A stretch of 64,000 bases of DNA from Nitrosomonas sp. HPC101. GTDB taxonomy: Bacteria; Pseudomonadota; Gammaproteobacteria; Burkholderiales; Nitrosomonadaceae. The translations under genes and the position numbers were made by a program. The DNA lies in the NCBI RefSeq assembly GCF_009833125.1, contig NZ_QRCC01000012.1, positions 1 through 64,000 on the forward strand. Direction: 5' to 3'. The notes beneath the pieces were generated by a model, which did not search any database, was not told the origin of the DNA, and worked only from the letters and a program-made list of their open reading frames with translations. Shown here piece after piece: positions 38,220 to 47,630 of this stretch (position 1 is the first letter of the stretch; every line of letters starts with the position of its first letter).

Positions 38220-39748
38220 TGGCTTCTAATCAACTAAGCTCTACACCTGAAGCAGTGAGCCCAACCCGAAAATCAGTCCTTGATTTGAATTTCGACGAAG
38301 TGAGAAATTTCTTCCTAAAGGCCGAGAGCTACTGCAACTTAGACTTTCCGCCCTACATTCGTTTTGACGAATTGATTAATAAAGTTGTCGAAATTCTAAA
38401 TAAAAATAGCTTGTCTGGATACTCTTCCAAGCCACGTGATCATGATGGCCTGAATTATACAATTCTTAATAATAAGGATGGTCGGTATGCGTGGCGCCCT
38501 TTTCAGCTTATTCACCCAGCTTTGTATGTTTCTCTGGTGCACCAATTAACAACGGAGCCAGCTTGGCAATTATTGCGTAATCGTTTTTCAGAATTCTCAT
38601 CAAATCCAAATATAACCTGCTTAAGCTTGCCTGTTGTTTCTCTGTCAACTGAGAAAGACAAGGCCGAGCAGATATCCCATTGGTGGCAAGAAGTAGAGCA
38701 ACGCTCAATTGAGATGTCTCTTGAGTACGAGTACTTGCTCGAAACCGATATAACGGATTGCTATGGGGCAATCTATACTCACTCTATCGCTTGGGCAATT
38801 CACGGCAAAACGGAAGCAAAAGCAAAGCGCACAGACAAGTCTCTGTTAGGCAACCAGATTGACTCTCATATTCAGGACATGCGTCACGGCCAAACCAATG
38901 GCATTCCGCAAGGATCTGTCCTGATGGACTTCATTGCAGAAATAGTATTGGGATTTGCAGATCTTGAGTTGGCAAAAAAAATCAATTCGGCAGAAATTGT
39001 TGACTACCGAATTCTACGCTACAGAGATGATTATCGGATTTTTGTCAACAACCCACAGGATGGTGAGCAGATTCTCAAGTTTTTGACCGAGATCACTATC
39101 GACTTGGGCTTAAAACTCAATCCTGGAAAGACAAAGGCAAGCAGTGATGTTGTTCGATCTTCCATAAAAAATGACAAGATGGCATGGATTGCTCGAAAGC
39201 ATACGGAAAAAAGCATTCAAAAGCATTTGTTCATCATTCATGATCATGCAAGCCAATATCAAAATTCTGGAAGCTTGGCGGTCGCATTAAATGACTACTT
39301 TAAGCGTATCTCACGCTTAAGAAATATTGATCAAGTAATGCCATTAATTGCGATAGTCACCGATATCGCTTTTCGTAACCCTCGAACTTATGCTATCTGC
39401 GCTGCGATTCTCAGTAAGTTGATAAACTTCTTGGTGGAGGATAGTGCAAAACAAGCTATCTCAGAAAAAATCAGAAAAAAATTCGATTGCATCCCGAATA
39501 CGGGATATATGCAGATATGGATTCAGCGGGCTACTCACTTGGTGTCAGATCAAATTCAGTTTGATGAACCTATTTGCAAACTCGTCCTGGGAGAAGATAT
39601 CCAAATTTGGAATTGTGATTGGATTTCAAATAATAGCCTTAAGAAGGCGATTCTTAACACAAAAATAATTGATAAAGCCAAGCTTGCTGATATGGATCCA
39701 GTCATGTCGATTTCAGAGATTGAGCTATTTTCTTCACAGAATTATTGA
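38219..39748 (+). CDS. Reverse transcriptase inside a type I restriction operon (probable defence-associated RT)
   Basis: 509 residues. RT palm motifs in order: A, LLETDITDCYGAIYT with Asp177; B, GIPQGS at 228-233; C, YRDD at 268-271 (RYRDDYRIF); D, LGLKLNPGKTK at 296-306. All three catalytic aspartates are kept. About 170 residues precede motif A and a helix-rich region of about 180 residues follows D, as in the UG/Abi group of phage-defence RTs. No maturase X domain, endonuclease or nitrilase is seen. It starts in the hsdS stop (TAATG) and hsdR starts 12 bases after it, so it is translated as part of the operon. GC is lower than hsdM/hsdR. Exact class not assigned. Confidence 0.87.
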   Translation: MASNQLSSTPEAVSPTRKSVLDLNFDEVRNFFLKAESYCNLDFPPYIRFDELINKVVEILNKNSLSGYSSKPRDHDGLNYTILNNKDGRYAWRPFQLIHPALYVSLVHQLTTEPAWQLLRNRFSEFSSNPNITCLSLPVVSLSTEKDKAEQISHWWQEVEQRSIEMSLEYEYLLETDITDCYGAIYTHSIAWAIHGKTEAKAKRTDKSLLGNQIDSHIQDMRHGQTNGIPQGSVLMDFIAEIVLGFADLELAKKINSAEIVDYRILRYRDDYRIFVNNPQDGEQILKFLTEITIDLGLKLNPGKTKASSDVVRSSIKNDKMAWIARKHTEKSIQKHLFIIHDHASQYQNSGSLAVALNDYFKRISRLRNIDQVMPLIAIVTDIAFRNPRTYAICAAILSKLINFLVEDSAKQAISEKIRKKFDCIPNTGYMQIWIQRATHLVSDQIQFDEPICKLVLGEDIQIWNCDWISNNSLKKAILNTKIIDKAKLADMDPVMSISEIELFSSQNY

Positions 39749-39760
39749 GTGAGCTAGTCT

Positions 39761-42700
39761 ATGAGTGTGAATGAACAACAGCTCGAAGATGCTGCTATCG
39801 GCTGGTTCCGGGAATTGGGCTGGCATTACGCGAGTGGCTTGGACATCGCACCAGATGGAGAAAGCCCAGCTCGTACCGACTACCGCCAAGTGGTGTTGCG
39901 CGAACGCCTGCTGGTGGCGCTGGCCCGCATCAACCCGCACATTCCCGCCACCGCGCTGGAGCAGGCGGTGCATGAGTTGCTGACGGTGAGCGAGCCGCTG
40001 CTGATCGCCCGTAATCGCCGTGTGCATCGGCTGTTGCTGCCCGGCATTCCGGTCGAATTTTCCCCTCATGGTGAAAAGCGCGATGAAAAGCGCAACGATC
40101 TGGTCAATCTGATCGACTTTGCCGAGCCACGCAACAATGACTTCCTGCTGGTCAGCCAGTTCACCGTGGGCGGCACCAAGCAGCCGCGTCGCCCGGATCT
40201 GGTGGCCTTCGTCAACGGCTTGCCGCTGGCGGTGATCGAGTTGAAGAACCCGGCCAACGAGCAGACCGACATCTGGGATGCCTTCAATCAGATTCAGACT
40301 TACAAAGAGGAAATCAGCGAGCTGTTCAACAGCAACGTGGCGGTGGTGGTCAGCGACGGCTTCACGGCGCGGTTGGGTTCGCTGACGGCGAATCAGGAGC
40401 GCATGCAGCCCTGGCGGGCGATTGCCAATGAGGACGACCGCCCGCTGCTGGAGTTCGAGCTGGAAACGCTGGTGCGCGGTTTCTTCAAGCCTGCGCTGTT
40501 TCTCGACTATGTGCGCCACTTCGTGCTGTTCGAGCAGGATGCCGACCGGATTATCAAGAAGATCGCGGGCTATCACCAGTTCCATGCGGTGCGCGAGGCG
40601 GTGAAAGCCACGGTGATCGCCGCCAGCAATCCGCACAAGGGTTTGCTGGAAGTGCAGGAGCCGCGCGCCACCTATGGCAAGGAGGTGCAGCCCGGCAGCC
40701 GCAAGGCCGGCGTGGTGTGGCATACGCAAGGCTCGGGCAAGAGCATCACCATGGCCTGCTACGCGGGCAAGCTGTTGCAGCAGCCGGAGATGAAGAACCC
40801 CACGTTGGTGGTGGTGACCGACCGCAACGATCTGGATGGGCAGCTGTACGGCACCTTCTGCGCGGCCGAAGACCTGCTCCGGCAGACGGCGGTTCAGGCG
40901 GGCAGCCGCGAGGAACTGCGCGAGATGCTGGCCTCGCGCGAGGCGGGCGGCATCATCTTCACCACGGTGCAGAAATTCGCCCTGCTGGACGACGAAGAAC
41001 AGCACCCGCTGCTGTCGGATCGCAGCAATATCGTGGTGATTTCCGACGAGGCGCACCGCAGCCAGTACGGCATGAAAGGGCGGCTGGACACCAAGACCGG
41101 CAAGTACGTGTTCGGCTACGCCAAGCACATGCGTGACGCGCTGGCCAACGCCACCTTCATCGGCTTCACCGGCACGCCCATCGCCCTGGAAGACAAGGAC
41201 ACGCGGGCAGTGTTCGGCGATTACGTCAGCATCTACGACATCCAGGATGCGGTGGACGATGGCGCCACGGTGCCGATCTACTACGAAAGCCGCTTGGCCA
41301 AGCTGGATGTGAACCAGGCCGAGATCGACGCACTGAACGCCCAGGTGGATGAGGTCATCGAGGACGAGGAAGACTTCACCGCCCGCGAGAAGACTAAGAG
41401 CGATTGGGCCGCACTGACCAAGCTGGTGGGCGCGCAGCCGCGTCTGGAACAGGTGGCTGCCGACCTGGTACAGCATTTCGAGACACGCACCGCCACGCTG
41501 GAAGGCAAGGCGATGATCGTTTGCATGAGCCGCGACATCTGCGCCGAGCTGTATAACGCCATCGTTGCCTTGCGTCCGAATTGGCACGACGCTGACCCGG
41601 AAAAAGGTGCAATCAAGGTAGTGATGACCGGCTCGGCAGCGGACAAGCCCTTGCTGCAGCTGCACCTGTACAGCCAGCAGGTGAAGAAACGCCTGGAAAA
41701 GCGCTTCAAGGACCCCGCAGACCCGTTGAAGCTGGTGATCGTGCGCGACATGTGGCTGACTGGCTTCGACGCGCCCTGCTGCCACACCATGTACGTGGAC
41801 AAGCCCATGAAGGGCCACAACCTGATGCAGGCCATTGCCCGCGTCAACCGAGTGTTTCGCAACAAGCCCGGTGGATTGGTGGTGGATTACATCGGCATCG
41901 CCAACGAGCTGAAAGCGGCACTCAAGACCTACACCGAGTCCAAGGGCAAGGGCGACCCGGCGCACAACGCAGCCGAGGCCCTGGCGGTGCTGCTGGAGAA
42001 GCTGGACATCGTGCGCGGGCTAATGCACGGCTTCGACTACAGCGGGTTTGAGACCCATGCAATGAAACTGCTGGTCCCGGTAGCCAACCATATCCTGGGC
42101 TTGAAGGACGGCAAGCAGCGCTTTCTCGATGCCATGCTGGCCGTGAGCAAGGCGTTTTCCCTGTGCAGCACGCTGGACGAAGCTGCCGCGCTGCGCACCG
42201 AAATTGCCTTCTTCGCCGCTGTCAAGGCTGCCATCGTCAAGTTCACCACGGTGGATCGCAAGCGTTCCGACGCGGACAAGAACAGTGCGCTCAAGCAGAT
42301 CCTGGACAACGCTATCGTGGCGGACGGGGTAGCGGACATCTTCGCCCTGGCGGGCCTGGACAAGCCCAACATCGGCCTGCTGTCGGAAGAATTTCTGGAA
42401 GACGTGCGACAGATGAAGAGCCGCAACCTGGCGGTGGAACTGCTGGAAAAGCTGTTGCGCGACGAGATCAAGGCGCGGGCGCGTAACAACGTAGTGCAGG
42501 AGAAGAAGTACGGCGACCGCCTGCTGGAAACCTTGCGCAAGTACCACAACCGAGCGGTGGAAACGGCGCAGGTCATCGAGGATTTGATCCAGATGGCCAA
42601 GGACTTCCAGGCGGCGCTGGCACGTGAAGCCGCGCTGGGGCTGAATCCGGACGAGATCGCCTTCTACGATGCGCTGGCCAACAACGAAAGCGCCGTGCGG

Positions 42701-42925
42701 GAGTTGGGCGACGACACCTTGAAAAAGATCGCCGTCGAGATCACCGAGAAACTGCGCAACAGCACCACCGTGGATTGGCAGGTACGCGAGAGCGTGCGCG
42801 CCAAACTGCGGATTCTGGTGCGGCGCACGCTGAAGAAATGGAAATATCCGCCCGACAAACAGCCGGATGCAGTGGAACTGGTGCTGAAGCAGGCGGAATT
42901 ATTGTCGAACATGTGGTCGGGGTGA
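39761..42925 (+). CDS. hsdR: Type I restriction enzyme subunit HsdR
   Basis: 1054 residues. Nuclease domain with PD...ExK (PDLVAFVNGLPLAVIELKNP, about 146-165), SF2 translocase with Walker A TQGSGKS (about 323), DEAH (about 429), TGTP, and the helicase end (ARVNRVFRNKPGGLVVDYIG). C-terminal helical domain binds HsdM. GC-rich like hsdM. It is complete, so restriction activity is expected when HsdM and HsdS are present. It converges with the GH13 gene. Confidence 0.97.
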   Translation: MSVNEQQLEDAAIGWFRELGWHYASGLDIAPDGESPARTDYRQVVLRERLLVALARINPHIPATALEQAVHELLTVSEPLLIARNRRVHRLLLPGIPVEFSPHGEKRDEKRNDLVNLIDFAEPRNNDFLLVSQFTVGGTKQPRRPDLVAFVNGLPLAVIELKNPANEQTDIWDAFNQIQTYKEEISELFNSNVAVVVSDGFTARLGSLTANQERMQPWRAIANEDDRPLLEFELETLVRGFFKPALFLDYVRHFVLFEQDADRIIKKIAGYHQFHAVREAVKATVIAASNPHKGLLEVQEPRATYGKEVQPGSRKAGVVWHTQGSGKSITMACYAGKLLQQPEMKNPTLVVVTDRNDLDGQLYGTFCAAEDLLRQTAVQAGSREELREMLASREAGGIIFTTVQKFALLDDEEQHPLLSDRSNIVVISDEAHRSQYGMKGRLDTKTGKYVFGYAKHMRDALANATFIGFTGTPIALEDKDTRAVFGDYVSIYDIQDAVDDGATVPIYYESRLAKLDVNQAEIDALNAQVDEVIEDEEDFTAREKTKSDWAALTKLVGAQPRLEQVAADLVQHFETRTATLEGKAMIVCMSRDICAELYNAIVALRPNWHDADPEKGAIKVVMTGSAADKPLLQLHLYSQQVKKRLEKRFKDPADPLKLVIVRDMWLTGFDAPCCHTMYVDKPMKGHNLMQAIARVNRVFRNKPGGLVVDYIGIANELKAALKTYTESKGKGDPAHNAAEALAVLLEKLDIVRGLMHGFDYSGFETHAMKLLVPVANHILGLKDGKQRFLDAMLAVSKAFSLCSTLDEAAALRTEIAFFAAVKAAIVKFTTVDRKRSDADKNSALKQILDNAIVADGVADIFALAGLDKPNIGLLSEEFLEDVRQMKSRNLAVELLEKLLRDEIKARARNNVVQEKKYGDRLLETLRKYHNRAVETAQVIEDLIQMAKDFQAALAREAALGLNPDEIAFYDALANNESAVRELGDDTLKKIAVEITEKLRNSTTVDWQVRESVRAKLRILVRRTLKKWKYPPDKQPDAVELVLKQAELLSNMWSG

Positions 42926-43060
42926 GATGATCCGGATTTCCAAGGGCATCCACACAGACATGAATCCTGGTAGTCAGTTTGCCATGCGAGCGACCGATCG
43001 CTGGATTACCACTGTTTTTTGGTGCGTCGGCAATTTGCGTTAATCCGTATTGTTTCGATG

Positions 43061-44551
43061 TTAAAGAACCGGCTGTTTTTGCAGAACGCGATATCTCCAG
43101 GCAGGCAGTTCAAAATACAGGCGGGTAACAGATTCCTGCTGAACGGATAACGATTCATCCGGGTGTATCAGACTCTGCCAGTTGCTGGTTTTCGTTTCCC
43201 GTGGCGATTCTGTGAATTCCAGCCGACATCGGCCTGGTTGCGGGGCGTAGTTGACGATAACAAGCAGTGCATCGTCCTTTTCTTGCTGCCGCCACTGCCA
43301 GGCAATACAGTTTTCCCAGCTGTTGTCAGCTTCCCGGATGGGCAGGCAGGGCAGCAGCGTCCAATCCCCGTTGCGGAGCAATGGTTTACGCAGAATCTGC
43401 AGTAATTGCTGATAAAAAATGTTCAGTTCAGGATCAATTGATTCTTCCAGAGCCCGGCACAAATGGATCGAGGTGTGTATGCGCTTGCCTGTCAGCTGTC
43501 CGGCCTGGAAAAAACGCAAACCGGGCGAGAGATAGGTGGTGATGGCGGCTGCTTGATGTATCGCTGCGGGAAAGGCCGTGGCGGCACGCTGTTCATCGTG
43601 GTTTTCCAGAAACCGGGCCAGTTTGCGCTGATAATCCAGATCGGCTGTCAAATGAGCATGCACGGGATGGGCTGTTTGCGCCAGCAGACGATCATACAAG
43701 CGTTTGTCATAAGCGTAGTCAAATCCATCCTGCTGCAAGGCCCATCCCAGATCCCAGTACACTTCCGCCAGAAAGAGAAAATCCGGAAACTGTGCGCGAA
43801 TTGTTTGGATCGCTGAGGGCCAGAAAGGCGACGCGGAGCGCTGCCAGGTACGTTCAAAAATTTTCGGTAATAACAGCATGGCCACGTCGCAGCGTACACC
43901 GTCACACAGTTGTGCAATGTTCAGCAGTTCTGCCTGCATGGCCTGGTGCACCGCCGGGTTGCTGTAATCGAGCTGCAGCGTATCCGGCCAGCCGGCAAAA
44001 TAGGGATCACGGCCATAGGCAAAAATCTGTGGTGCTGAATCTGCAGCATCAGATCCGAGTGCAATGTAGTTTTGCGGTTCGCGTGCCAGATCTTCCCGTG
44101 TCCCGTGAATATAAAACTCCGGATGGGTCTGCGCCCAGGCGTGATCCAGTGCGGTGTGATTGGGAACGAAATCGAGCATCAGGCGCAGCCCGCGTGCATT
44201 GAGTTTGCTGCGTAACTGCTGTAGTGCCGCGTTCCCGCCCAGTTTTTCTGCAACCTGATAACGGGTGACGGCAAAAGGGGAGCCGCAAATATCTGTTTCG
44301 GTCAGATCTGGCAGACAGGCTTTGAAATCATCCTGCCAGGCAGGTTGTGTGCGGGAGACCTGACGCCCCGCTTGTCCGGTCTCCCAGACACCGAGCAGCC
44401 AGAGCCAGTCAAACCCCAGTTCAGCCAGCCGGTCCCATTCGCTGTCCGGCCAGTCGTTCAGTGGCAGCGGTGACGCCGCGTTGTGCGAGAGCTTATGCTG
44501 TCGAACGCGAGCATTGAGCTGATAAAGGAGTGGATAAGCAGGGGTGGACAT
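43061..44551 (-). CDS. GH13 alpha-amylase family glycosidase or transglycosidase
   Basis: 496 residues, no signal peptide, so cytoplasmic. TIM-barrel motifs: region I DFVPNH (127-132), nucleophile Asp222 in GVRCDVAML, acid/base Glu263 in FLAEVYW, and Asp319 in FLENHDEQR. The catalytic triad is intact. Substrate is not evident; the small C-terminal beta domain is typical. The GH63-type gene lies upstream on the same strand (144-base gap), so the two probably act on related glucosides. Confidence 0.87.
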   Translation of the reverse strand: MSTPAYPLLYQLNARVRQHKLSHNAASPLPLNDWPDSEWDRLAELGFDWLWLLGVWETGQAGRQVSRTQPAWQDDFKACLPDLTETDICGSPFAVTRYQVAEKLGGNAALQQLRSKLNARGLRLMLDFVPNHTALDHAWAQTHPEFYIHGTREDLAREPQNYIALGSDAADSAPQIFAYGRDPYFAGWPDTLQLDYSNPAVHQAMQAELLNIAQLCDGVRCDVAMLLLPKIFERTWQRSASPFWPSAIQTIRAQFPDFLFLAEVYWDLGWALQQDGFDYAYDKRLYDRLLAQTAHPVHAHLTADLDYQRKLARFLENHDEQRAATAFPAAIHQAAAITTYLSPGLRFFQAGQLTGKRIHTSIHLCRALEESIDPELNIFYQQLLQILRKPLLRNGDWTLLPCLPIREADNSWENCIAWQWRQQEKDDALLVIVNYAPQPGRCRLEFTESPRETKTSNWQSLIHPDESLSVQQESVTRLYFELPAWRYRVLQKQPVL

Positions 44552-44695
44552 TTATTTTTATCCAGTAGTAATTATTCCATTTCTAAATCAAGACTGACTT
44601 TGTCGGCTTGCCTTGCCGTATTATTTATACTGTCTGTGGTTCACCTTCGTGTCATTTTTGATTTGGAAATGGAATCAGGCAGATGGATTGCAGTT

Positions 44696-47386
44696 TTATG
44701 AACCGCAGTTTCCTGCCAGCACGGCTGCGATTTCCTGCATACCTGCCTCTGCCAGATCTTCCTGTTCCAGGGATCCAAAAATCATGAGCAGTGTTACCAA
44801 TGTTCCCGTCCAGCCGGTCTGGTGGCTGGCACCGAGCCCGGAACCATCTTCGCCATGAAAGTATTCATAAAACAGCAGATGGTCGCGCCAGTGCGGGTCT
44901 GACTGGAATTTCTCCGCACCGCCAAACACCGGCCGTCTGCCGTATTCATCCGGCAGAAAGATGCGCAGCAGCCGTCCGGCGATCATTCTGGCAACCTGAA
45001 ACAGGTTATGCTGCACACCCGAGCGGGCCGGACATTCAATCAGAAAATTCTCTCCGTAATAGGTATACAGCGTCAGCAGCGCGCGAATAATCAGGATATT
45101 CATCGGCATCCAGATCGGACCGCGCCAGTTGGAATTGCCGCCAAACATCTCCGAATCTGATTCTCCTGGCTGATATGCAACGGTAAACGTCTGTCCTTCC
45201 CAGTGGAACTGATATGGGTGTTCCTGATGATATTTGGAAAGAGAGCGAATACCATAGGGGCTGAGAAATTCTTCTTCATCCAGCAGCCGGGTCAGTACCC
45301 GGCGCAGTTTGTCTTCATCCATGATGGCCAGTAGCCGACGCCCGGCGATGCCACGCTTGTTCGGGCAGAAGATATGTGCCGTCAAATGACTGCGCCGGTC
45401 GACCAGCGCATCAAACTGCTTGGCGAACTGTGGCAGCTGATCCAGCACAGTTTTCTCGATCACGGTTACTGCGCATAAAGGCAGCAATCCAAGCAGTGAA
45501 CGCGCTTTCATCCGGGTGGAACTCCCGTCGGGGAAACGCAGGACATCGTAAAAAAAGCCGTCCTCTTCATCCCACATATCGCGGTGCTCATTGCTGATAT
45601 CCTGCATGGCAGCAGCAGTTGCCATGAAGCGGTTCAAATAGGACAGCACCCGCTGTTCATAATCGGCTTCATGCAGACTCAGTTCCAGCGCAATCTGCAG
45701 CATATTCTGCGAAAACAGGGTCAGCCAGGCGGTCGCATCGGATTGTTCCAGGTGTCCGCCGGTAGGCAGTGCCGCACTGCGGTCGAATACGCCGATGTTA
45801 TCCAGCCCCAGAAAACCGCCTTCATAAACATTTTTGTCCGGCTCCCGGTGCGTTTCCCACCAGTTGAAATTATTCTCCAGGCTGGCAAATGCGGTCTTCA
45901 GAAATGCCAGATCATGGCGCTTGTGGTAATCCTGACAGATCCGGTAGACCATATAAACAGCCCAGGCATGAACAGGTGGATTTACGTCACTGAAATTCCA
46001 TTCATAAGCCGGAATCTGTCCACTTGGATGTTGGTAACGATGATCCAGGAACAGGCTGAGTTGCTGTTTGGCAAAGGTCGGATCAATCATGGCCAGCGGC
46101 AACGAGTGGAATGCCGAGTCCCACACAGCAAACCATGGATATTCCCATTTATCCGGCATAGAAAGAATATCGTGGCACTGCATGTGGTTCCACTCCCTGT
46201 TGCGCGTACTTTTTGGATCGTGTTCATCCAGCCAGTGTTTTACGTCATATTCATAATACTGTTTTGTCCACACCATGCCTGCCAGTGCCTGCCGCAAAAT
46301 GCGCTGCTGCTCTTTGCCCAGTTTTTTTTCTGTCAGTGCAAGATAGAACTGATCTGCCTCTTTTTTTCGCTGGTCGACTTGCTTGTCAAAATCGGCAAAA
46401 ATCTTGTCTGAGGCAACCGCGTGTTCCCGGCACAGACGCAAGCGGATGACCCGGGTTTCACCGGGCAGTATGTTCAGCGTGTAATCAGTCGCCGCCTTGG
46501 TGCCGTGGCCTGCCGGGTTAACACTTTCCGTATCTCCCAGGACGACACAATTATTGATGCCGTCCTTGGTATAGCGGCTGGCGTTATTGCCGTGAAACAG
46601 TCGCCAGGCATTGGTCTCGTTCTCACAAAACAGCAACGCAGACGCTTCGGCACAGTGCAGCTGATAATCCCCCAGTTCAGGATGACTGGCGTGGATTGTC
46701 CGGCAATTGCGTTCATCTGCTGCCTGCCGTAACTGCGGCTTGACTGATCCGGGCATCCACGACCAGGTATTGCGGAACCATAGGGTTGGCAACACCCGTA
46801 AGGCTGCAGCTTCCGGTCCGCGATTGATGACTTTGATCCGGATCAGAATATCTTCCGGATCTGCTTTGGCATATTCCACAAAAATATCGAAATAGCGATT
46901 TTCATCAAAAACACCGGTATCCAGCAGCTCATATTCGGCTTCCTGCCGGGAGCGTTGCTCGTTGGTGGTAACCAGCGTTGCGTAAGGATAAGCAGCCTGC
47001 GGATATTTGTAGAGGTATTGCAGATAGCTGTGGGTGGGCGTGGCATCCAGATAAAAATAATATTCCTTGACGTCCTCGCCGTGATTGCCTTGCGGGTTGG
47101 TGACGCCAAACAGACGCTCTTTCAATACCGGGTCGCATCCGTTCCACAGTGCCAGTGCAAAACAAAGTTGCTGCCGGTCATCACTGAACCCGGCCAGGCC
47201 ATCTTCTCCCCAGCGATAGGCGCGGGCGCCGGACTGTGAGTGCGGAAAATGATTCCAGGCGTCACCATTATCACTGTAGTCCTCTCGCACCGTTCCCCAC
47301 TGTCGTTCGCTCAGATAAGGGCCCCACTTTTTCCAGGGCAGCTTGCTGCTATCACATTGGTGAATGCGCTCAAATTCTTTTTTCAT
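44696..47386 (-). CDS. GH63-like (alpha/alpha)6 glucosidase
   Basis: 896 residues from MKKEFERIHQC. Resembles the MGH1/GH63-type bacterial glucosidases: N-terminal region with WGPYLSERQWGTVREDYS, then an alpha/alpha barrel with WFAVWDSAFHSLPLAMIDP, EGGFLGLDNIGVFDR and NSNWRGPIWMPMN. GH63 enzymes hydrolyse alpha-glucosidic bonds (for example in glucosylglycerate or mannosylglycerate relatives). No signal peptide. The specific substrate is not evident. The frame is open to 47515 but the chosen ATG fits the family. Confidence 0.85.
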   Translation of the reverse strand: MKKEFERIHQCDSSKLPWKKWGPYLSERQWGTVREDYSDNGDAWNHFPHSQSGARAYRWGEDGLAGFSDDRQQLCFALALWNGCDPVLKERLFGVTNPQGNHGEDVKEYYFYLDATPTHSYLQYLYKYPQAAYPYATLVTTNEQRSRQEAEYELLDTGVFDENRYFDIFVEYAKADPEDILIRIKVINRGPEAAALRVLPTLWFRNTWSWMPGSVKPQLRQAADERNCRTIHASHPELGDYQLHCAEASALLFCENETNAWRLFHGNNASRYTKDGINNCVVLGDTESVNPAGHGTKAATDYTLNILPGETRVIRLRLCREHAVASDKIFADFDKQVDQRKKEADQFYLALTEKKLGKEQQRILRQALAGMVWTKQYYEYDVKHWLDEHDPKSTRNREWNHMQCHDILSMPDKWEYPWFAVWDSAFHSLPLAMIDPTFAKQQLSLFLDHRYQHPSGQIPAYEWNFSDVNPPVHAWAVYMVYRICQDYHKRHDLAFLKTAFASLENNFNWWETHREPDKNVYEGGFLGLDNIGVFDRSAALPTGGHLEQSDATAWLTLFSQNMLQIALELSLHEADYEQRVLSYLNRFMATAAAMQDISNEHRDMWDEEDGFFYDVLRFPDGSSTRMKARSLLGLLPLCAVTVIEKTVLDQLPQFAKQFDALVDRRSHLTAHIFCPNKRGIAGRRLLAIMDEDKLRRVLTRLLDEEEFLSPYGIRSLSKYHQEHPYQFHWEGQTFTVAYQPGESDSEMFGGNSNWRGPIWMPMNILIIRALLTLYTYYGENFLIECPARSGVQHNLFQVARMIAGRLLRIFLPDEYGRRPVFGGAEKFQSDPHWRDHLLFYEYFHGEDGSGLGASHQTGWTGTLVTLLMIFGSLEQEDLAEAGMQEIAAVLAGNCGS

Positions 47387-47630
47387 GGCTTTATTTTGGT
47401 TATCGATGACAATATCGGCATGCAATCCCAAGATTGATTGAAGTAAGTGGTGGTGGAGCAGGCTGTAAAAAATGGAGTCCAGTATTTTATAAAATATCAC
47501 AAATGGAGGATGCAATTGGGTGTGTAGCGTGCATCAGGTACCATCTGATAGATTGTTTGGGTTTAAGATGGATTGCATGTTATCCAGTCAACAGCCGGGA
47601 TTCCGGTTTACTTTGAAAGAGGAAAATATA

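Noticed and set aside
38219..39748. RT as a group II intron maturase, retron or diversity-generating RT
   Set aside because: No maturase X or endonuclease part, no intron RNA ends in the 12-base gap to hsdR, no msr/msd space, and no template/variable repeat pair noticed.
39734..41965. 743-codon open frame antisense to hsdR
   Set aside because: Lies opposite a well-supported gene in GC-rich DNA, where the antisense frame is often open by chance; Leu/Val/His/Gln-rich sequence without family motifs.
45584..46411. 275-codon open frame antisense to the GH63-type gene
   Set aside because: Shadow of a coherent 896-residue enzyme; Cys/His-rich low-quality sequence.
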